From Wuchereria bancrofti (taxonomy: Eukaryota; Nematoda; Chromadorea; Rhabditida; Onchocercidae): a stretch of DNA of 38,176 bases. Shown piece by piece: positions 1-11,242 of this stretch; position 1 is the stretch's first letter; each line of letters opens with the position of its first letter. Location of the stretch: NCBI GenBank assembly GCA_005281725.1, contig SSBO01000026.1, forward strand, positions 1 through 38,176, written 5' to 3'. The notes beneath the pieces were generated by a model that did no database searches, was not told the DNA's origin, and saw only the letters and a program-made list of their open reading frames with translations. Both the position numbers and the translations under genes were made by a program.

Positions 1-832
1 ATTTATAATTAGTGAAAAACCCGATATATTAAACACAAAAAATTGTGGATTCATTTCCCCACTCCTAATGCAAAGTGGTATAGTCCTTGATATAGATGTT
101 GAAAGTAACGTAAACTTTACTACAAAATTCAAACGAAGAGCAACAAATCAACTAATTCTGATGGAAGATTCTCCTGTTGAAATGGTCGATCCTGAGAATG
201 TAAAGTTTCAATATCTTTTCGATTCGCTGAAACAGGAATTTCTTCAACAACTTAAAGAATCAAAGGAGTTGCCAGAACAGAAATAACCTATTATTATTGA
301 TCAAATAGTTATCAATTAGCAATCCTACCCTTGCAGCAAAATTAATACTTCAAAGAAACGATGTAATAGCTAAAAGAATTGAGGGAAATTTGATGGTAGC
401 CCCTTGCAAATCCGAACGACCAACAATCGAAAATATTGAGTTCAAAGGAAGTTTAATAAGTAAGTTTGAAATTGAAAGAATTAGTGCAGAATTAGAAATC
501 CTAGCTCACAACCATGAAACAATTAATCCAAAACCTCATCAAATAAAGGGTGAATTCTTTTGGCAAGAAATTTCTGAAGAAGGAGAAAAACTTATGGAAC
601 AATGGAAGAATTTAACGAAGTTATTCTACCAATAAAGGAAGAATTTGAAGACGTGATCATACGTTGGAAATTGATTTCTATTTGTGTGATTATCGTGACA
701 ATATTACTTGCTCTAATTATTTTTAAATGGAAGTTTAATCCAATCCTTATTCAGTGTTTTTTTTTAAACGAAGTTCAAATCAAACTGCTATCCTTATTCT
801 CCCGGTGGAATCACCACAAACTCAACTCATAA
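1..832 (+). pseudogene. 3' fragment of env-like gene of an upstream BEL/Pao copy
   Basis: The fragment is collinear with 7679-8460. It holds three broken reading segments (68-286, 390-635, 602-832). The last carries a hydrophobic stretch of about 22 residues (about 668-733, rich in I, V, L) followed by a basic tail, which is the expected C-terminal membrane anchor of an envelope-like glycoprotein. A stop near 285 and a frame change near 600 break it. No receptor-binding or fusion motif could be identified. Which viral family this env descends from cannot be told from the fragment. Confidence 0.7.
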
Positions 833-1329
833 CTGGAAGGGAAATCCCAACTATTAAACTTCATACTTTTTATATACCTGAAAATTATTCAGTCAAAATT
901 TCACACTAAATTTCTCTCTCTTCCCGCGTTGGAAGTGTCGCGAATTATAATTTCGCGAAACTCTGACCAAAATAATAAAATAAGTTTAAGGTAATAACTA
1001 ACAAAATCATTTTTAACTGTAAACAATTTAATAGTGTCATAAAATGTATTGCCATAAATTTGACTCCTTATGATCTATTACTCATGTGATTTTATGATTA
1101 CTGTTAAATTAGCTCTCATCATAATCTCTTCTTTAAAATTCCTTTTAAGATCTTCTTTTTTTCTTTTAAGATAAGATTTTTTTAAATCTTTTTTTTTAAA
1201 TTTGAGATAAACACCTCAAATTCCTCACATATGTGATTCCATCATTAACTCTTTACATATATGATCTTACTTTAAACACATCTAATTCTTGACTCATATG
1301 ATCTTATCGTAAACACGCCCAATCCTTAC

Positions 1330-1370
1330 ATAAATACAATAATAATAAACAAAATTATTATTGTATTTAT
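1330..1370. repeat. 17-bp perfect inverted repeat inside left LTR
   Basis: The arms 1330-1346 and 1354-1370 are perfect complements around a 7-base loop. The sequence is missing from the right LTR, so it was gained by one LTR or lost from the other after insertion. Confidence 0.8.
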
Positions 1371-1529
1371 CATTGTCGACTACAAGTATCACCCAAACTC
1401 CATTTTTATTTTCTCCAAATTCAAATTCTTTTCCTCCGCCTTTTAACTTTTATTAAACTTTTCCTTTTATTACTGCTCAGATTATTAATATTGCGTTTTA
1501 ATAAACTTGGAATAATTTCATTGTGATAT

Positions 1530-1537
1530 TATAAATA
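1530..1537 (+). promoter_or_regulatory. TATA box in left LTR
   Basis: TATAAATA lies in the promoter-like part of the left LTR. The matching site in the right LTR (9121-9128) reads TACAAATA, so only the left copy keeps a consensus box. About 110 bases remain to the LTR end, which fits a U3-R-U5 layout. Confidence 0.45.
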
Positions 1538-1657
1538 AGAGCATATCTGACGCCCAATATTTCTAACGTAACGCACGGAATACAACAACAATCAAGGTAA
1601 GTCTTTTCAAATATAACATTTCGCAAATCAAAGACAACCTTTCACGACAAAATATTT

Positions 1658-1677
1658 TGGTGCCACGAGCCGGGAAC
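1658..1677 (+). other. Primer-binding-site-like sequence after left LTR
   Basis: TGGTGCCACGAGCCGGGAAC begins 9 bases after the LTR end and just before the first gag ATG (1678). Its position and TGG start suit a tRNA 3'-end complement, the minus-strand primer site. I did not assign the tRNA. Confidence 0.55.
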
Positions 1678-3156
1678 ATGTCAAGCAATATTATTGCAAA
1701 CATTCAACCGGCAAAAGAAAGGTTAGTCAATCTTCTTAAAGAAATAAACTTAATGGAGATTAAGTCTCCTGAACCGAGTATGACGCTCGAAGGAAAAGAT
1801 TTTTATACAAATAAGATAAGAAAAAGAATACTGAAGGATAGACTCCAGAATTCAATTGTGCGTCACTACGCTCGAATCTATCAATGATAAACGGTTCACA
1901 TACACTCAACAAATCGTCACGATGAAAAGAAGATGAAGAAGAAAAATATAAAGCAGTTACAGAATGCAACCAAGGAATATTCCAATTATTGCATGAAGGA
2001 AAGGAAGCGATGATAACGCTAAATATGCATAAGGATGAAGCTAAACAAAATTTAATGAAACTCTCAAAGGAGTTAACAAATAAATCAACGAAAGAAGAGG
2101 TAAAAATTATCCCTTCTTCAAATCTTAATGTGAATCTTCCTCACTTGTCGCTTCCTACCTTCGATGGAGACCCTAGACAATGGAGGCAATTCTGGAGCGG
2201 TTTTAACGCAGTAGTCCATTCACAAACAATTCCCGAAATCCAAAAATTGAATTTGTACTCATGTCTCAAAGGAAAGGCCTTACAAATAATATCAGGATAC
2301 GACATAGCACCAGAGAATTATGAAGTTGTAAGACGACTGCTCAATGAAAAATACGGCGATCACTCAATGGTAACGAAATTACTGTACAATGAACTTCAAT
2401 CCATAAAAAGAAATGAAAGAGAATGGATTGGAACTATTGAAACCATAGAACGAGTGTTACGTCAGTTAGAGGATTTAGGAGAAAGCCTGGAACATTCAAA
2501 TATCGAAATTTTAATCGAGAACAAATTACCATCATGGATATTAAACAAAATATACAAACGAAAGAAGAAGGATATACCTTGGTCAGTTTTAAAATTAAGA
2601 AACTTTTTGACAGACTTAACGTGAATGAGCAAATAAGAAACTGTCAACATTCATCCACTCAATTCAATATCAAACCTACAATTACTAAACCTGAGCAAAA
2701 ACAACGATATAATCTTGGAGGAACTTCAGCCTTGTCGACAATAAAAAGTAATCAAAATTTCGCGAAAACTACTATGAAGAACTGGGACAGTGACTGTGAA
2801 ATATACACCACACTCAACGCTAGATTGAATCATCTCAAGGTACTAAAGAAATGTACTATCTGTCTTAGAGATAGTCGCAAAGGAGAAATTTATAAAGTCA
2901 AAAAACAATGCTTTTATTGCAGAGCCTTACATAATAGTGCTTTATACGATAAAAGAAATTCACTTTTTTTGAACAATATAACATATCAAAGAAATGAAGA
3001 GCAAGGAATAATCGCACCTTCGAAGAAAAAGGAATGTTCAACTTCTCTTTATAACTCGACATTCAAGACTCGATCTAAAAGGACAAAGGAAACTTTACTT
3101 TTATGTAAGGAGATAAAAGTTTTTAATCCGTTGCAACCTCAACGACAACAAATGCT
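1678..3156 (+). pseudogene. BEL/Pao gag (DUF1759 core plus zinc knuckle), frameshifted
   Basis: The first ATG is at 1678. The segment 1989-2624 carries the DUF1759 signature of BEL/Pao Gag, with LPTFDGDPRQWRQFWSGF at about 2149-2202, followed by the helical region ending in a W-S-V-L-K-L-R-like motif. The frame shifts near 2610, and 2534-3175 continues with a knuckle-like Cys pattern (CTIC at about 2854, then CFYCRALHNSALY near 2908) that normally binds nucleic acid in this family. Stops at about 1885 and 2624 break the protein. Gag would build the particle and package RNA; this copy cannot make it intact. Confidence 0.85.
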
Positions 3157-3570
3157 TTGGCATTATTTGATATAGGTTCTCAACTCTCTTTCATTTCAAA
3201 AAAATTATCACATCAATTAAAATTAACCGAGTCAGAAAGCCAAGTAACGAAAATTGCTCCCTTTGGCATGAAAGAACCAAAATTATGTCCTACTGCTCGC
3301 ATACGATTAAACATGTTAACTACAAGAAAAGAAATCATATCATTACAACCAAATATAATTGATTATTTGACAAACGAATTGCAGGTAGTGGAGACATCAA
3401 GTGAATTTCAAATTCAAAATCTGACGAATTATTGGAAAAAACCTGACGTGTTGATTGGAGCTCATTATTCCTTTAAATTTATTAATTTACAAGAAATCAA
3501 GAAATTAAAGTCAGGACATATGTTAGTCCAATCAAAAGTTGGTCGTGATTGTTGGAAGTGGCGATATTAA
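3157..3570 (+). pseudogene. BEL/Pao retropepsin-like aspartic protease
   Basis: The segment opens with an active-site-like L-F-D-I-G-S-Q-L-S-F-I-S (about 3163-3198), which matches the D-[TS]-G-[SA] loop of retroelement proteases with Ile in the third position. It lies between gag and RT, as in BEL/Pao elements, where it would cut the polyprotein. It is in a different frame from both neighbours and ends at a stop near 3570. Confidence 0.75.
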
Positions 3571-4703
3571 CAAACTTTGTAAGACCAATTTTTATCCTAA
3601 GGAAATAGTATATTCTGCAAATGTTAATATTAATTCGGAATTAGAAAAATTTTGGAAATTAGAAGCGACTGATATACAAGAACCTTCTCAAGCCGATGAC
3701 GATGATCAAGCTTTAAAACATTTCAAGCGAACCATCATCAAACAAGGTGGAAGATACCAGGTATGTTGGCCTTGGAAAGATTCTAAACAAAAATTAAGCA
3801 GTAATTATGGAATGTGTTTGGGACGATTGAAGAATTTAGTCAACCGCCTACAATAAAATTCAATTCTCCATGCATACCACAAGATACTTATGGATCAACT
3901 ATAATCAGGTATAATTGAAGAAGTACGTTCGAAAGATGAGGTAGGTGTTTATTCTACCACATCATGAAGTATTAACTCTTAGCAAAACTACCACTAAATT
4001 AAGAATTGTTTATGATGCATCAGCGCATCACAAAGGATTTAAAAGTTTAAATGAAGTATTATATCGAGGTCCAGTAATGTTACCAGATTTAGTGGGAGTG
4101 ATATTACGTTTACGGATGATGAAAATAGTAATAACGGCTGATATTGAAAAAGCATTCTTGCAACTAGAACTACAAAATGAAGAAAGAAATTGCACGCGTT
4201 TCCTTTGGCTAGACGATATAGAAAAAAAAGTAAGTGATGGGAATATAAAATGTTACCTCTTTAGGAGAATTCCCTTCGGGGTTATATCTTCACCTTTCTT
4301 ATTAGCAGCAACATTAAACTACCATCTGGAAAACTACGGCAGTGAATTAGCATGGGAAATAAGGAAAAATTTATATGTAGATAATGTCATAATATCAGCC
4401 AATGGAACGGAAGAGGCACTATATAAGTATGAAAAAATGAAAGAGATTTTTGGAGAAGCATCAATGAATATAAGAGAATTTCTTTCAAACGATGAAGAGT
4501 TTAACGAACGAATACCTTATTGTGACCTAAACCAAGCGAATCAAGAAAATTTCCTCGGCCTTATATGGAATCACGAAAGAGATATTATCCGTGTGGTACT
4601 AAAACCGTGGATAGGAAAAAATTTGACAAAAAGGACTATCCTCCAATTCATAGCTTCTCAGTATGATCCATTGGGTTTCCTCGTTCCTACAATGATAAAC
4701 TGA
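3571..4703 (+). pseudogene. BEL/Pao reverse transcriptase
   Basis: The connector 3571-3856 has the family's pre-RT region (L-E-K-F-W near 3640, then GGRYQVCWPWK near 3745). After a stop near 3855 the RT core runs 3945-4703, with a YDAS motif, a D-I-E-K-A-F-L-Q-L palm motif A (about 4139-4165) and the catalytic motif Y-V-D-N (about 4374-4385). Many RTs have YVDD there; Asn in the fourth position is the main departure, and I believe it is tolerated in some Pao elements. RT would copy element RNA to DNA. The core is open to its end and then shifts frame near 4700. Confidence 0.9.
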
Positions 4704-5478
4704 AATTGTTCATTCAACATTTGTGGAAAGAAAATATTTCTTGGGATCAATCTTTAAACAAACAGGACGAGCAGCAATGGATAAATCTTATCAAAGAATG
4801 GCCAAAATATAATAGAACTACCAAGATTCGTAATGGAAGCTTCACAACTAACAGAATTTATATATTCACTGATGCTTCAAAAACTGCTTATTCTGCAGCT
4901 ATTTATGTTCTCAGTCCCGGATATCAAGGTACACATTCAAATTCATTTTTGATTTATGCTAAATCTCGAATTGCGCCAATTAAAAGCATATCAATACATA
5001 GACTTGAATACTATCCGTACTAATTGGAATAAGAGCAGCTCAGTTCGTATTGAAACAATTAAATCTAGAAAATAACCTTGTTACATTGTGGTCAGACTCA
5101 AAATGTGTTCTTTATTGGATCCAAAATTATACAGAATTACTTCCTCGATTTGTACAAAATCGTATCGAAGAAGTATGGAAATCTAATTTCGAATTAAAAT
5201 ATATACCAAAATCGTATCGAAGAAATACGAAAATCTAATTTCGAATAGCAGACATAGCCATCAAAGGACTTTCGCCACTTAAGCTTCAAAATTGTAAACA
5301 ATGATGGAACGGACCTCAGTGATTAGAACTCAAAAAATCCGAATGGCCAAAGTGTAAACTTCGTTATAAAGGAAATGATGAGTTTGCATGGAAATGATGC
5401 AGGAAATGATGCAGAAGCAATTGCCTCGAACTTTTGTTAACAAAGGTAACCTAAACTTTTAAAGTAGATACAATTAAA
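4704..5478 (+). pseudogene. BEL/Pao RNase H and connector
   Basis: RNase H pieces are visible: I-F-T-D-A-S-K (about 4863-4883), the S-K-S-R-I-A-P-like A-K-S-R-I-A-P segment near 4961, and L-W-S-D-S-K-C-V-L-Y-W-I (about 5086-5121). These are the family's first and later acidic motifs. The frame breaks near 5015 and again near 5235. The connector from 5248 still reads A-D-I-A-x-K-G-L-S-P but has stops at 5305 and 5321. RNase H would degrade the RNA strand during reverse transcription. Confidence 0.82.
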
Positions 5479-6960
5479 TTGATAGATGAAAGTCGTTTTA
5501 GCAGTTGGATGAAACTAATTCGAGTAACTGTTTGGACTCTTCGATTTATTAAACAAATTAGCAAAAGAAAATCACTATGGTTACGACCATTATCTGTAAA
5601 AAGGAGATATATGACTACAAAGGATTATAATATAGCGGAAAACATACTGATCAAACAAGTCCAATCTCAAAAATTAACGGATGAAGAAAGAGAAAATGGA
5701 ATCTATACCAAGATGAAGTCGATAAATTACGGAAACTAAGAAGCAGATTGGAAAACTCAGAGCTAACGGAAGAAAGTAAATATCCAATATATTTACCGAA
5801 TTATAATTATGTTACAAATCTTATTATTCTACATAAACATAATGAATTATATCACGCAGGGATCGCACACACATTATCCGAATTAAGACGAAAGTTTTGG
5901 ATACCAAAGGGAAGAGCTGCTGTAAAACGTATTATAACTTTATGTCGTTCTTGCAAACGATGGAAAGCTAAGTCGTTTAAACTACCACCAATGCCAAGTC
6001 TATCAGAAACTCGAGTAAGGAGATCTAGAACCTTTGAACAAGTCGGTCTAGATTATATGGGTCCACTTTCAGTCAAATCTAATGTTGGCGTGTTCAAAAG
6101 ATGGATAGCTCTTTTTACGTGCTCTACCACTAGAGCGGTGCATCTAGAAATGGCAGGGAACTTATCTGCCGAAAATTTTTTACATGTACTCAGAAGATTT
6201 ATCGCTCGAAGGGGATACCCAAAATTAGTTTTGAGCGATAATGTAAGTCAATTTCAGTTCGTATTCAAAACTATCATGGAAGAAAACGCTAACTTTTTGG
6301 CAGCAAAAGGTATGGTATGGAAAAATACTGAGCACCATGGGGTGGTGGCATATATGAACGACTCGTAAGACTCACAAAAAAGGCATTAAAAAGAGCAATA
6401 GGAAGAAAATTTTTAAAAGAAGGAGAATTAATAACATTAATAGTTGAAATAGAAGGAATACTCAATACGCGTCTTTTAAGTTATGTAGGTTTTGATGATT
6501 ATAGAATCATACGTCCAAATTTCACCAACGGCATCATTAGGTATACCAATCAATTATGATGACGATCAAGATAAGTATACTCCTTATACTTTAAAAACTA
6601 AAGACAAACTAATTAAATATTGGACTAGTACTCTTACTACATTAGATGTCTTTTGGAAATTATGGAAAGGAGAATACCTAACGAGTCTTAGAGAAAGAAC
6701 ACAAAAGGAATTAGTATCTCCTAGATTAGTAGAAAAAAGAATTCCACATGAAAGTGAGGTAGTTCTATTAAACGAACCAGAAATACCTCGTGGTATATGG
6801 AAATTAGCGAGGATAATAAAAATTAATAAAGGATGGGACGGAAAAATAAGAAATGCAACAGTGCAATTACCTAATGGAAACCAAATCGATCGATCAATAA
6901 ATATGCTTTATCTTATGGAAATAGATTCTTCAGAAGACATAGAAGATAAAGTGGAAGACA
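5479..6960 (+). pseudogene. BEL/Pao integrase with DUF5641-like C terminus
   Basis: After a lead-in segment (5479-5739), 5748-6368 carries the zinc-binding region (H-K-H-N-E-L-Y-H near 5833, C-R-S-C near 5946) and two catalytic-core acidic sites, G-L-D-Y-M-G-P-L (about 6045) and L-S-D-N (about 6231). The third acidic site, in W-G-G-x-Y-E-R, falls just past a frameshift near 6330-6360 and is readable only in another frame. The tail 6492-6925 has the conserved F-W-K-L-W-K-G-E-Y-L-T-S-L-R-E-R block and the P-R-G-I-W segment of BEL/Pao integrases. Integrase would insert the DNA copy. A missing G after S-D-N (V-S-Q-F instead of G-T-x-F) is a further departure. Confidence 0.9.
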
Positions 6961-7046
6961 AACCAGAAGAACCAATCGCAAGGAGAACCAGAAGTGCAAA
7001 AAGGTTACAAACATCTACTGAATCGAAGGATAAGTCCAATTTTTCG

Positions 7047-8460
7047 ATGAAGAGTTTATTAATAACACTAATGTCTTTAATAACAAAACAGGTAATAGCA
7101 ACCAACAATTGCAATTGGATTTCAGGGATACCTTTTAATATTCCTGAAAAATGGAATTGTGAAGAAATTATTAAGAGGAATGCTACATTTCACGAAGTAC
7201 ACACGCACTCATATAAAAATATCAGCTATAAAGTGTAGCAACATTACACGAACAGTATGTACAAAAGCTTTTCTTAGAATATCACTATCGGTACTATCAG
7301 ACCATACGTCTGCTACTGCAATTTCCCCACAATTTTGCAGATATTTAAATATTCGAAAGCAAATGGATGGAATTGGACTAATTCGATCTTCTCCCAATAA
7401 ATGGATAACAAATAAGAAAGTCTTATGGATGGTTAGGTGTCAAATGTCAATCAAAATCAAACTTCGTATTAACCCAAGGAGAAATTCTCTTGTATGATGG
7501 AAAAAGGTTAATTTCTAATCTTGATGATATAAACGGTTGTATGGTAAAAAAGGGATATATAAGTGTATAACAAATACTAGCATTATTCTATGGAATGATA
7601 CTGACACTTGCCTACATCGAAAAATTGGGAGATTCAACGCTACAATAATCACTTCATCATTGATGAGTTACAAGCGTCATTTATAATTAGTGAAAAACCC
7701 GATATATTAAACACAAAAAATTGTGGATTCATTTCCCCACTCCTAATGCAAAGTGATATAGTCCTTGATATAGATGTTGAAAGTAACGTAAACTTTACTA
7801 CAAAATTCAAACGAAAAGCAACAAATCAACTAATTCTGATGGAAGATTCTCCTGATGGATGATCCTGATCGATCCTGAGAACGTAAAGTTTCAATATCTT
7901 TTCGATTCGCTAAAACGAATTTCTTCAACGCTAAAACGAAAGAATTTCTTCAACAACTTAAAGAAACGTATCAAAGAAGTTGCCAAAACAGAAATAACCT
8001 ATTATTATTGATCAAATAGTTATCAATTAGCAATCCTACCCTTGCAGCAAAATTAATACTTCAAAGAAACGACGTAATAGCTAAAAGAGTTGAAGGAAAT
8101 TTGATGGTAGCCCCTTGCAAATCCGAACGACCAACAATCGAAAATATTGAGTTCAAAGGAGGTTTAATAAATAAGTTTGAAATTGAAAGAATTAACGCAG
8201 AATTAGAAATCCTAGCTCACAACCATGAAACAATCAATCCAAAACCTCGTCAAATAAAGGATGAATTCTTTTGGCAAGAAATTTCTGAAGAAGGAGAAAA
8301 ACTTATAGAATAAATGGAAGAAGAATTTAACGAAGTTATTCTACCGATAAAGGAAGAATTTGAAGACGTGATAATACACTGGAAATTGATTTCTATTTGT
8401 GTGATTTTATGATCGTGACAATATTACTTGCCCTAATTATTCTTAAATGAAAGTTTAAGT
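7047..8460 (+). pseudogene. Env-like third gene of the BEL/Pao element, broken
   Basis: From the Met at 7047 the sequence encodes a hydrophobic signal-like leader of about 17 residues followed by Cys-containing sequence. It is in the same frame as the integrase tail, so no stop separates pol from env in this copy. The frame breaks at about 7238, and later pieces lie at 7608-7862 and 8101-8313. The C-terminal hydrophobic anchor (about 8380-8450) is interrupted by a short insertion and stops relative to the copy at 668-733. Several nematode BEL/Pao elements carry env-like genes acquired from viruses; this one is too damaged to say which source. Confidence 0.7.
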
Positions 8461-8567
8461 TAATCCAATCCTTATTCAGTGTTTTTTTTAAATGAAATTC
8501 AAATCAAACTGCTTCCTCACTCTCCCGGTGGAATCACCACAAACTCAACTCATAACTGGAGGGGAAA

Positions 8568-9237
8568 TCCCAACTATTAAACTTCATACTCTTTGTTATA
8601 TACCTGAAAATTATTCAGTCAAAATTTCACACTAAATCTTTCTGTTTCCCCCGCTGAGAGTGTCGCAAATTATTATTTCGCGAAACTCTTATCAAAATAA
8701 TAAAATTAATTTAAAGAAAAACAAATAAATCATTTTTTAAATTGCAAAAAATCTTTACAATATCATCAATCATCTCACTTAAGTTTGACACCTTAAGATT
8801 TATTACTCATGTGATTTTGTATTTTTATAAAATTAACTCCCATCCCACATATATGGAATTTATCACATGCTTGCTTAACCTGTTATCAAATATATAATAT
8901 TATTATAAACACTCTAATTCTCGACTAATATGATCTTATCTTAAAACAGTCTAATCCTTACCAAGATTATCATTATCATTGTCGACTAAAGTATCACCCA
9001 AACTCCATTTTTATTTTCTCCAATTACAAATTCTTTTCCTCAGTCTTTTAAATCTTTTTATTACTGCTCAGATTATTAATATTGCGTCTTAATAAACTTG
9101 GAATAATTTCATTGTGATATTACAAATAAGAGCGTATCTGACGCTTACTATTTCTAACGTAACGCACGGAATATAACAGTCAAGGTAAGCCTTTTCAAAT
9201 ATAACATTTCACAAATCAAAGGCAACCTTTCACGACA
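8568..9237 (+). repeat. LTR, right copy
   Basis: It matches 845-1649 with many indels, follows a purine tract GGAGGGGAAA (8558-8567), and ends CACGACA at 9237. The TATA-like site has mutated to TACAAATA. The sequence right after it (from 9240, TGGCGACTTGATCAGAGG) itself resembles a BEL primer-binding site, so a further LTR-led fragment may once have followed. Confidence 0.75.
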
Positions 9238-9412
9238 GATGGCGACTTGATCAGAGGTAAATTCAGTAAGCTTTCTTTAATATCACATGATTTTAATGTT
9301 ACAATATTTGAAAACTACAAACTTATCAGTAACTTTTAGATAAATTCAATATGGTATAGATTGATTTCATATATATTAGTGTGACAGTATGGTAAAAACA
9401 AATATTTATTAC

Positions 9413-11242
9413 CACGGCTTCAAATGCAGGTTTACCAACTAAAAATTCATATAGCATAACATCCAATGACCAATTATCAACTTTAGCATCATGTGTTTTT
9501 TAGATGCTATTTCCGGTGCCAAATAATCCAATGTATCGCATACAGTATTTCTCTAAATAAAAAAAATAAAAAGACAAAAAAAAATGTTTTTCAAATGATT
9601 TCATAAAATACAATAATTTTGATATTTTTGAAAGATTTAAGTAAACATAAATTAAATTAGTTATGATACAAAAGAAATATTTTTAAAAGTTAAATAAATG
9701 GAAAAAAATTTTTTTCGTTAGAAAATTTTTTCTTCGTCAAAACATATTTTTCAATGAGAAATTCATTGCTAACGCTTGAAAATAGGAGCTGAAAATATAT
9801 TAAAATAACTGAAAATTTCGATTTTAATAAAATTAATTAATATATGTAGTAATTTGAGAATATAACTGATTATATATGTATAATAAGTATAGATACCTTG
9901 ATGATGGTTCATGTACTGACCATCCAAAATCTGATATTTTCAAATTATTTCTTGCACTAATTAAAACATTTTCAGGTTTCAAATCACACTTCCTTTTGTT
10001 AACAATATTCCATAGCTGATGCCAACTGATACATATATTTAGCAGCTAATTCAGGTGGAAATATTTTCATCTAAATGGAATTTTTATTTTTTAATAAAAT
10101 AATGAATCTTATACCATCTTATTAATTATAAAATAACTACTGAACATAATCCATTAAATTTCTCATTTTTTGAAGATATATACAAGAACAGGTTAAGCTT
10201 CAAATAGTCCAAAGATAATAGTTCATCGATATCACTTGAGGATGTTGAAAGAGATTTCCCTTAGGCGCAAATTCTAACACTAAATAAACGCGATCATCAT
10301 CGTGAAAATAACCATATAAGCGAAGAATATTGGGATGTCTGAATTTAAATTTAAAAATTTCTTCAATTCTAAGATAGATCAATTGAGAGTAAAGAATCAA
10401 CACATGCATTTCCTCAATACATGCATTTCCTTTAACAAGCATACTTCAAAATACGTAATGAAGACAAAGAAATAAATACTTCAAAATTATCTAATCTATT
10501 TAATCCTGTTTAAAAGTCATTATAAGGTGAAAAATGCCGAATTCTAGCATGTCTTATTTTCTCAATAATCATATATAATACGCATATAAAATGTATAAAA
10601 ATGATGAAATAAAAATGGTGACGCATATAAAATGATGAAATAGAAATTCGGTGTAGGCTTCAAAAAAGCCTACACCAAATTTCTAGCTTTTAGACAGCAG
10701 CAAATGAAAGTAACCTATGAGGTCAAAGAACGAATGGACAAGCAGCCAGCATGTTTATACAATAAAAGGAAATAAATTATTACTTGAAATTATTAAAAGT
10801 GATTCTGTCCTGCAAATACAAAATGATGCAACCAAGTACAATACATTTTTGAATACTCGAATTTCCACACAGTCCCAGACAAAACATTCATTTCAGCAGG
10901 AATTCATTTACTACTTTTGACTTCCAAAGACCGACTTTCCTCTGTCTTCATGGCCAATAAATGTAACCTATAAAAAAATTGATGTCTTATATTCAAAAAG
11001 ATTTTATTTGGGCTATTTATATAAAACATAAAATCATCATTACAATATGAAGAAAACAAAGCTTTGTTAACGAAGTGAAAAATCATATTTTACCTATTGT
11101 TCAGGGGATTGTCATTTTCCGATTCGTTTTTGAGAACAGTTGAATGGATTGTAGAATCATCGTCTGATTCGCTATCTAAAACTGTCGGTTAGACTGTCCC
11201 TGGCGTTTGAAAAAATCGTCTTTTCCCAACTTGAACTTTCAT
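9413..11242 (-). pseudogene. Aurora-type Ser/Thr kinase, unprocessed pseudogene
   Basis: Exon-like blocks on the minus strand: 11242-11094, from 10967, from 10505 into 10443-~10230, 10070-9897 and 9550-9413, with splice-like ends. Recognisable kinase pieces are L-D-N-F-E-V (start of the kinase domain), [20 protein letters not shown] (about 10350-10291), [44 protein letters not shown] and T-V-C-D-T-L-D-Y-L-A-P-E. These are diagnostic of Aurora kinases, which phosphorylate histone H3 and spindle proteins in mitosis. Lesions: stop at codon 18 of the first block, no glycine-rich loop, His in place of the VAIK lysine, a stop and small deletion destroying H-R-D, VCGT changed to VCDT, and a frameshift in the last block. 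The C-lobe end is absent before the LTR at 9237. Assignment of the first two blocks (11242-11094 and 10967) to this gene rests only on intron phase. Retained introns make it a duplicated, not reverse-transcribed, copy. Confidence 0.85.
10641..10685. repeat. 20-bp hairpin, one mismatch
   Basis: The arms 10641-10660 and 10666-10685 are complementary with one mismatch around the loop CAAAA. It lies in a presumed intron of the kinase pseudogene. A degenerate ACGCATATAAAATG repeat (about 10580-10640) sits just before it. Its role is unknown. Confidence 0.75.

Larger units (their letters stand above)
845..1649 (+). repeat. LTR, left copy
   Basis: It is homologous to 8568-9237. The right end is set by loss of identity just after CACGACA (1649 here, 9237 in the other copy), giving a CA terminus. 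The left end is uncertain: the env homology runs straight into it, and I place it after the purine tract GGAAGGGAAA (835-844). A TG start is not obvious. This copy is about 135 bp longer than the right LTR because of a T-rich insertion (about 1145-1200) and a 17-bp perfect hairpin (1330-1370). Confidence 0.75.
1..9237 (+). mobile_element. BEL/Pao LTR retrotransposon, decayed, with preceding env tail and two LTRs
   Basis: The order of domains (DUF1759-type gag, zinc knuckle, aspartic protease, RT, RNase H, HHCC/DDE integrase, DUF5641-like tail, env-like) is that of a BEL/Pao element. Positions 1-1649 match 7679-9237, so the window opens inside the env tail of a copy whose LTR (about 845-1649) also serves as the 5' LTR of the main copy. 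The internal part runs 1650-8567 and the second LTR about 8568-9237. The coding frame changes at least at about 1890, 2610, 3157, 3540, 3860, 4703, 5020, 5240, 5740 and 6330, and there are in-frame stops, so this copy is dead. The two LTRs differ by many substitutions and indels, which makes the insertion old. No target-site duplication can be assessed because the left end is outside the window. Confidence 0.93.
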
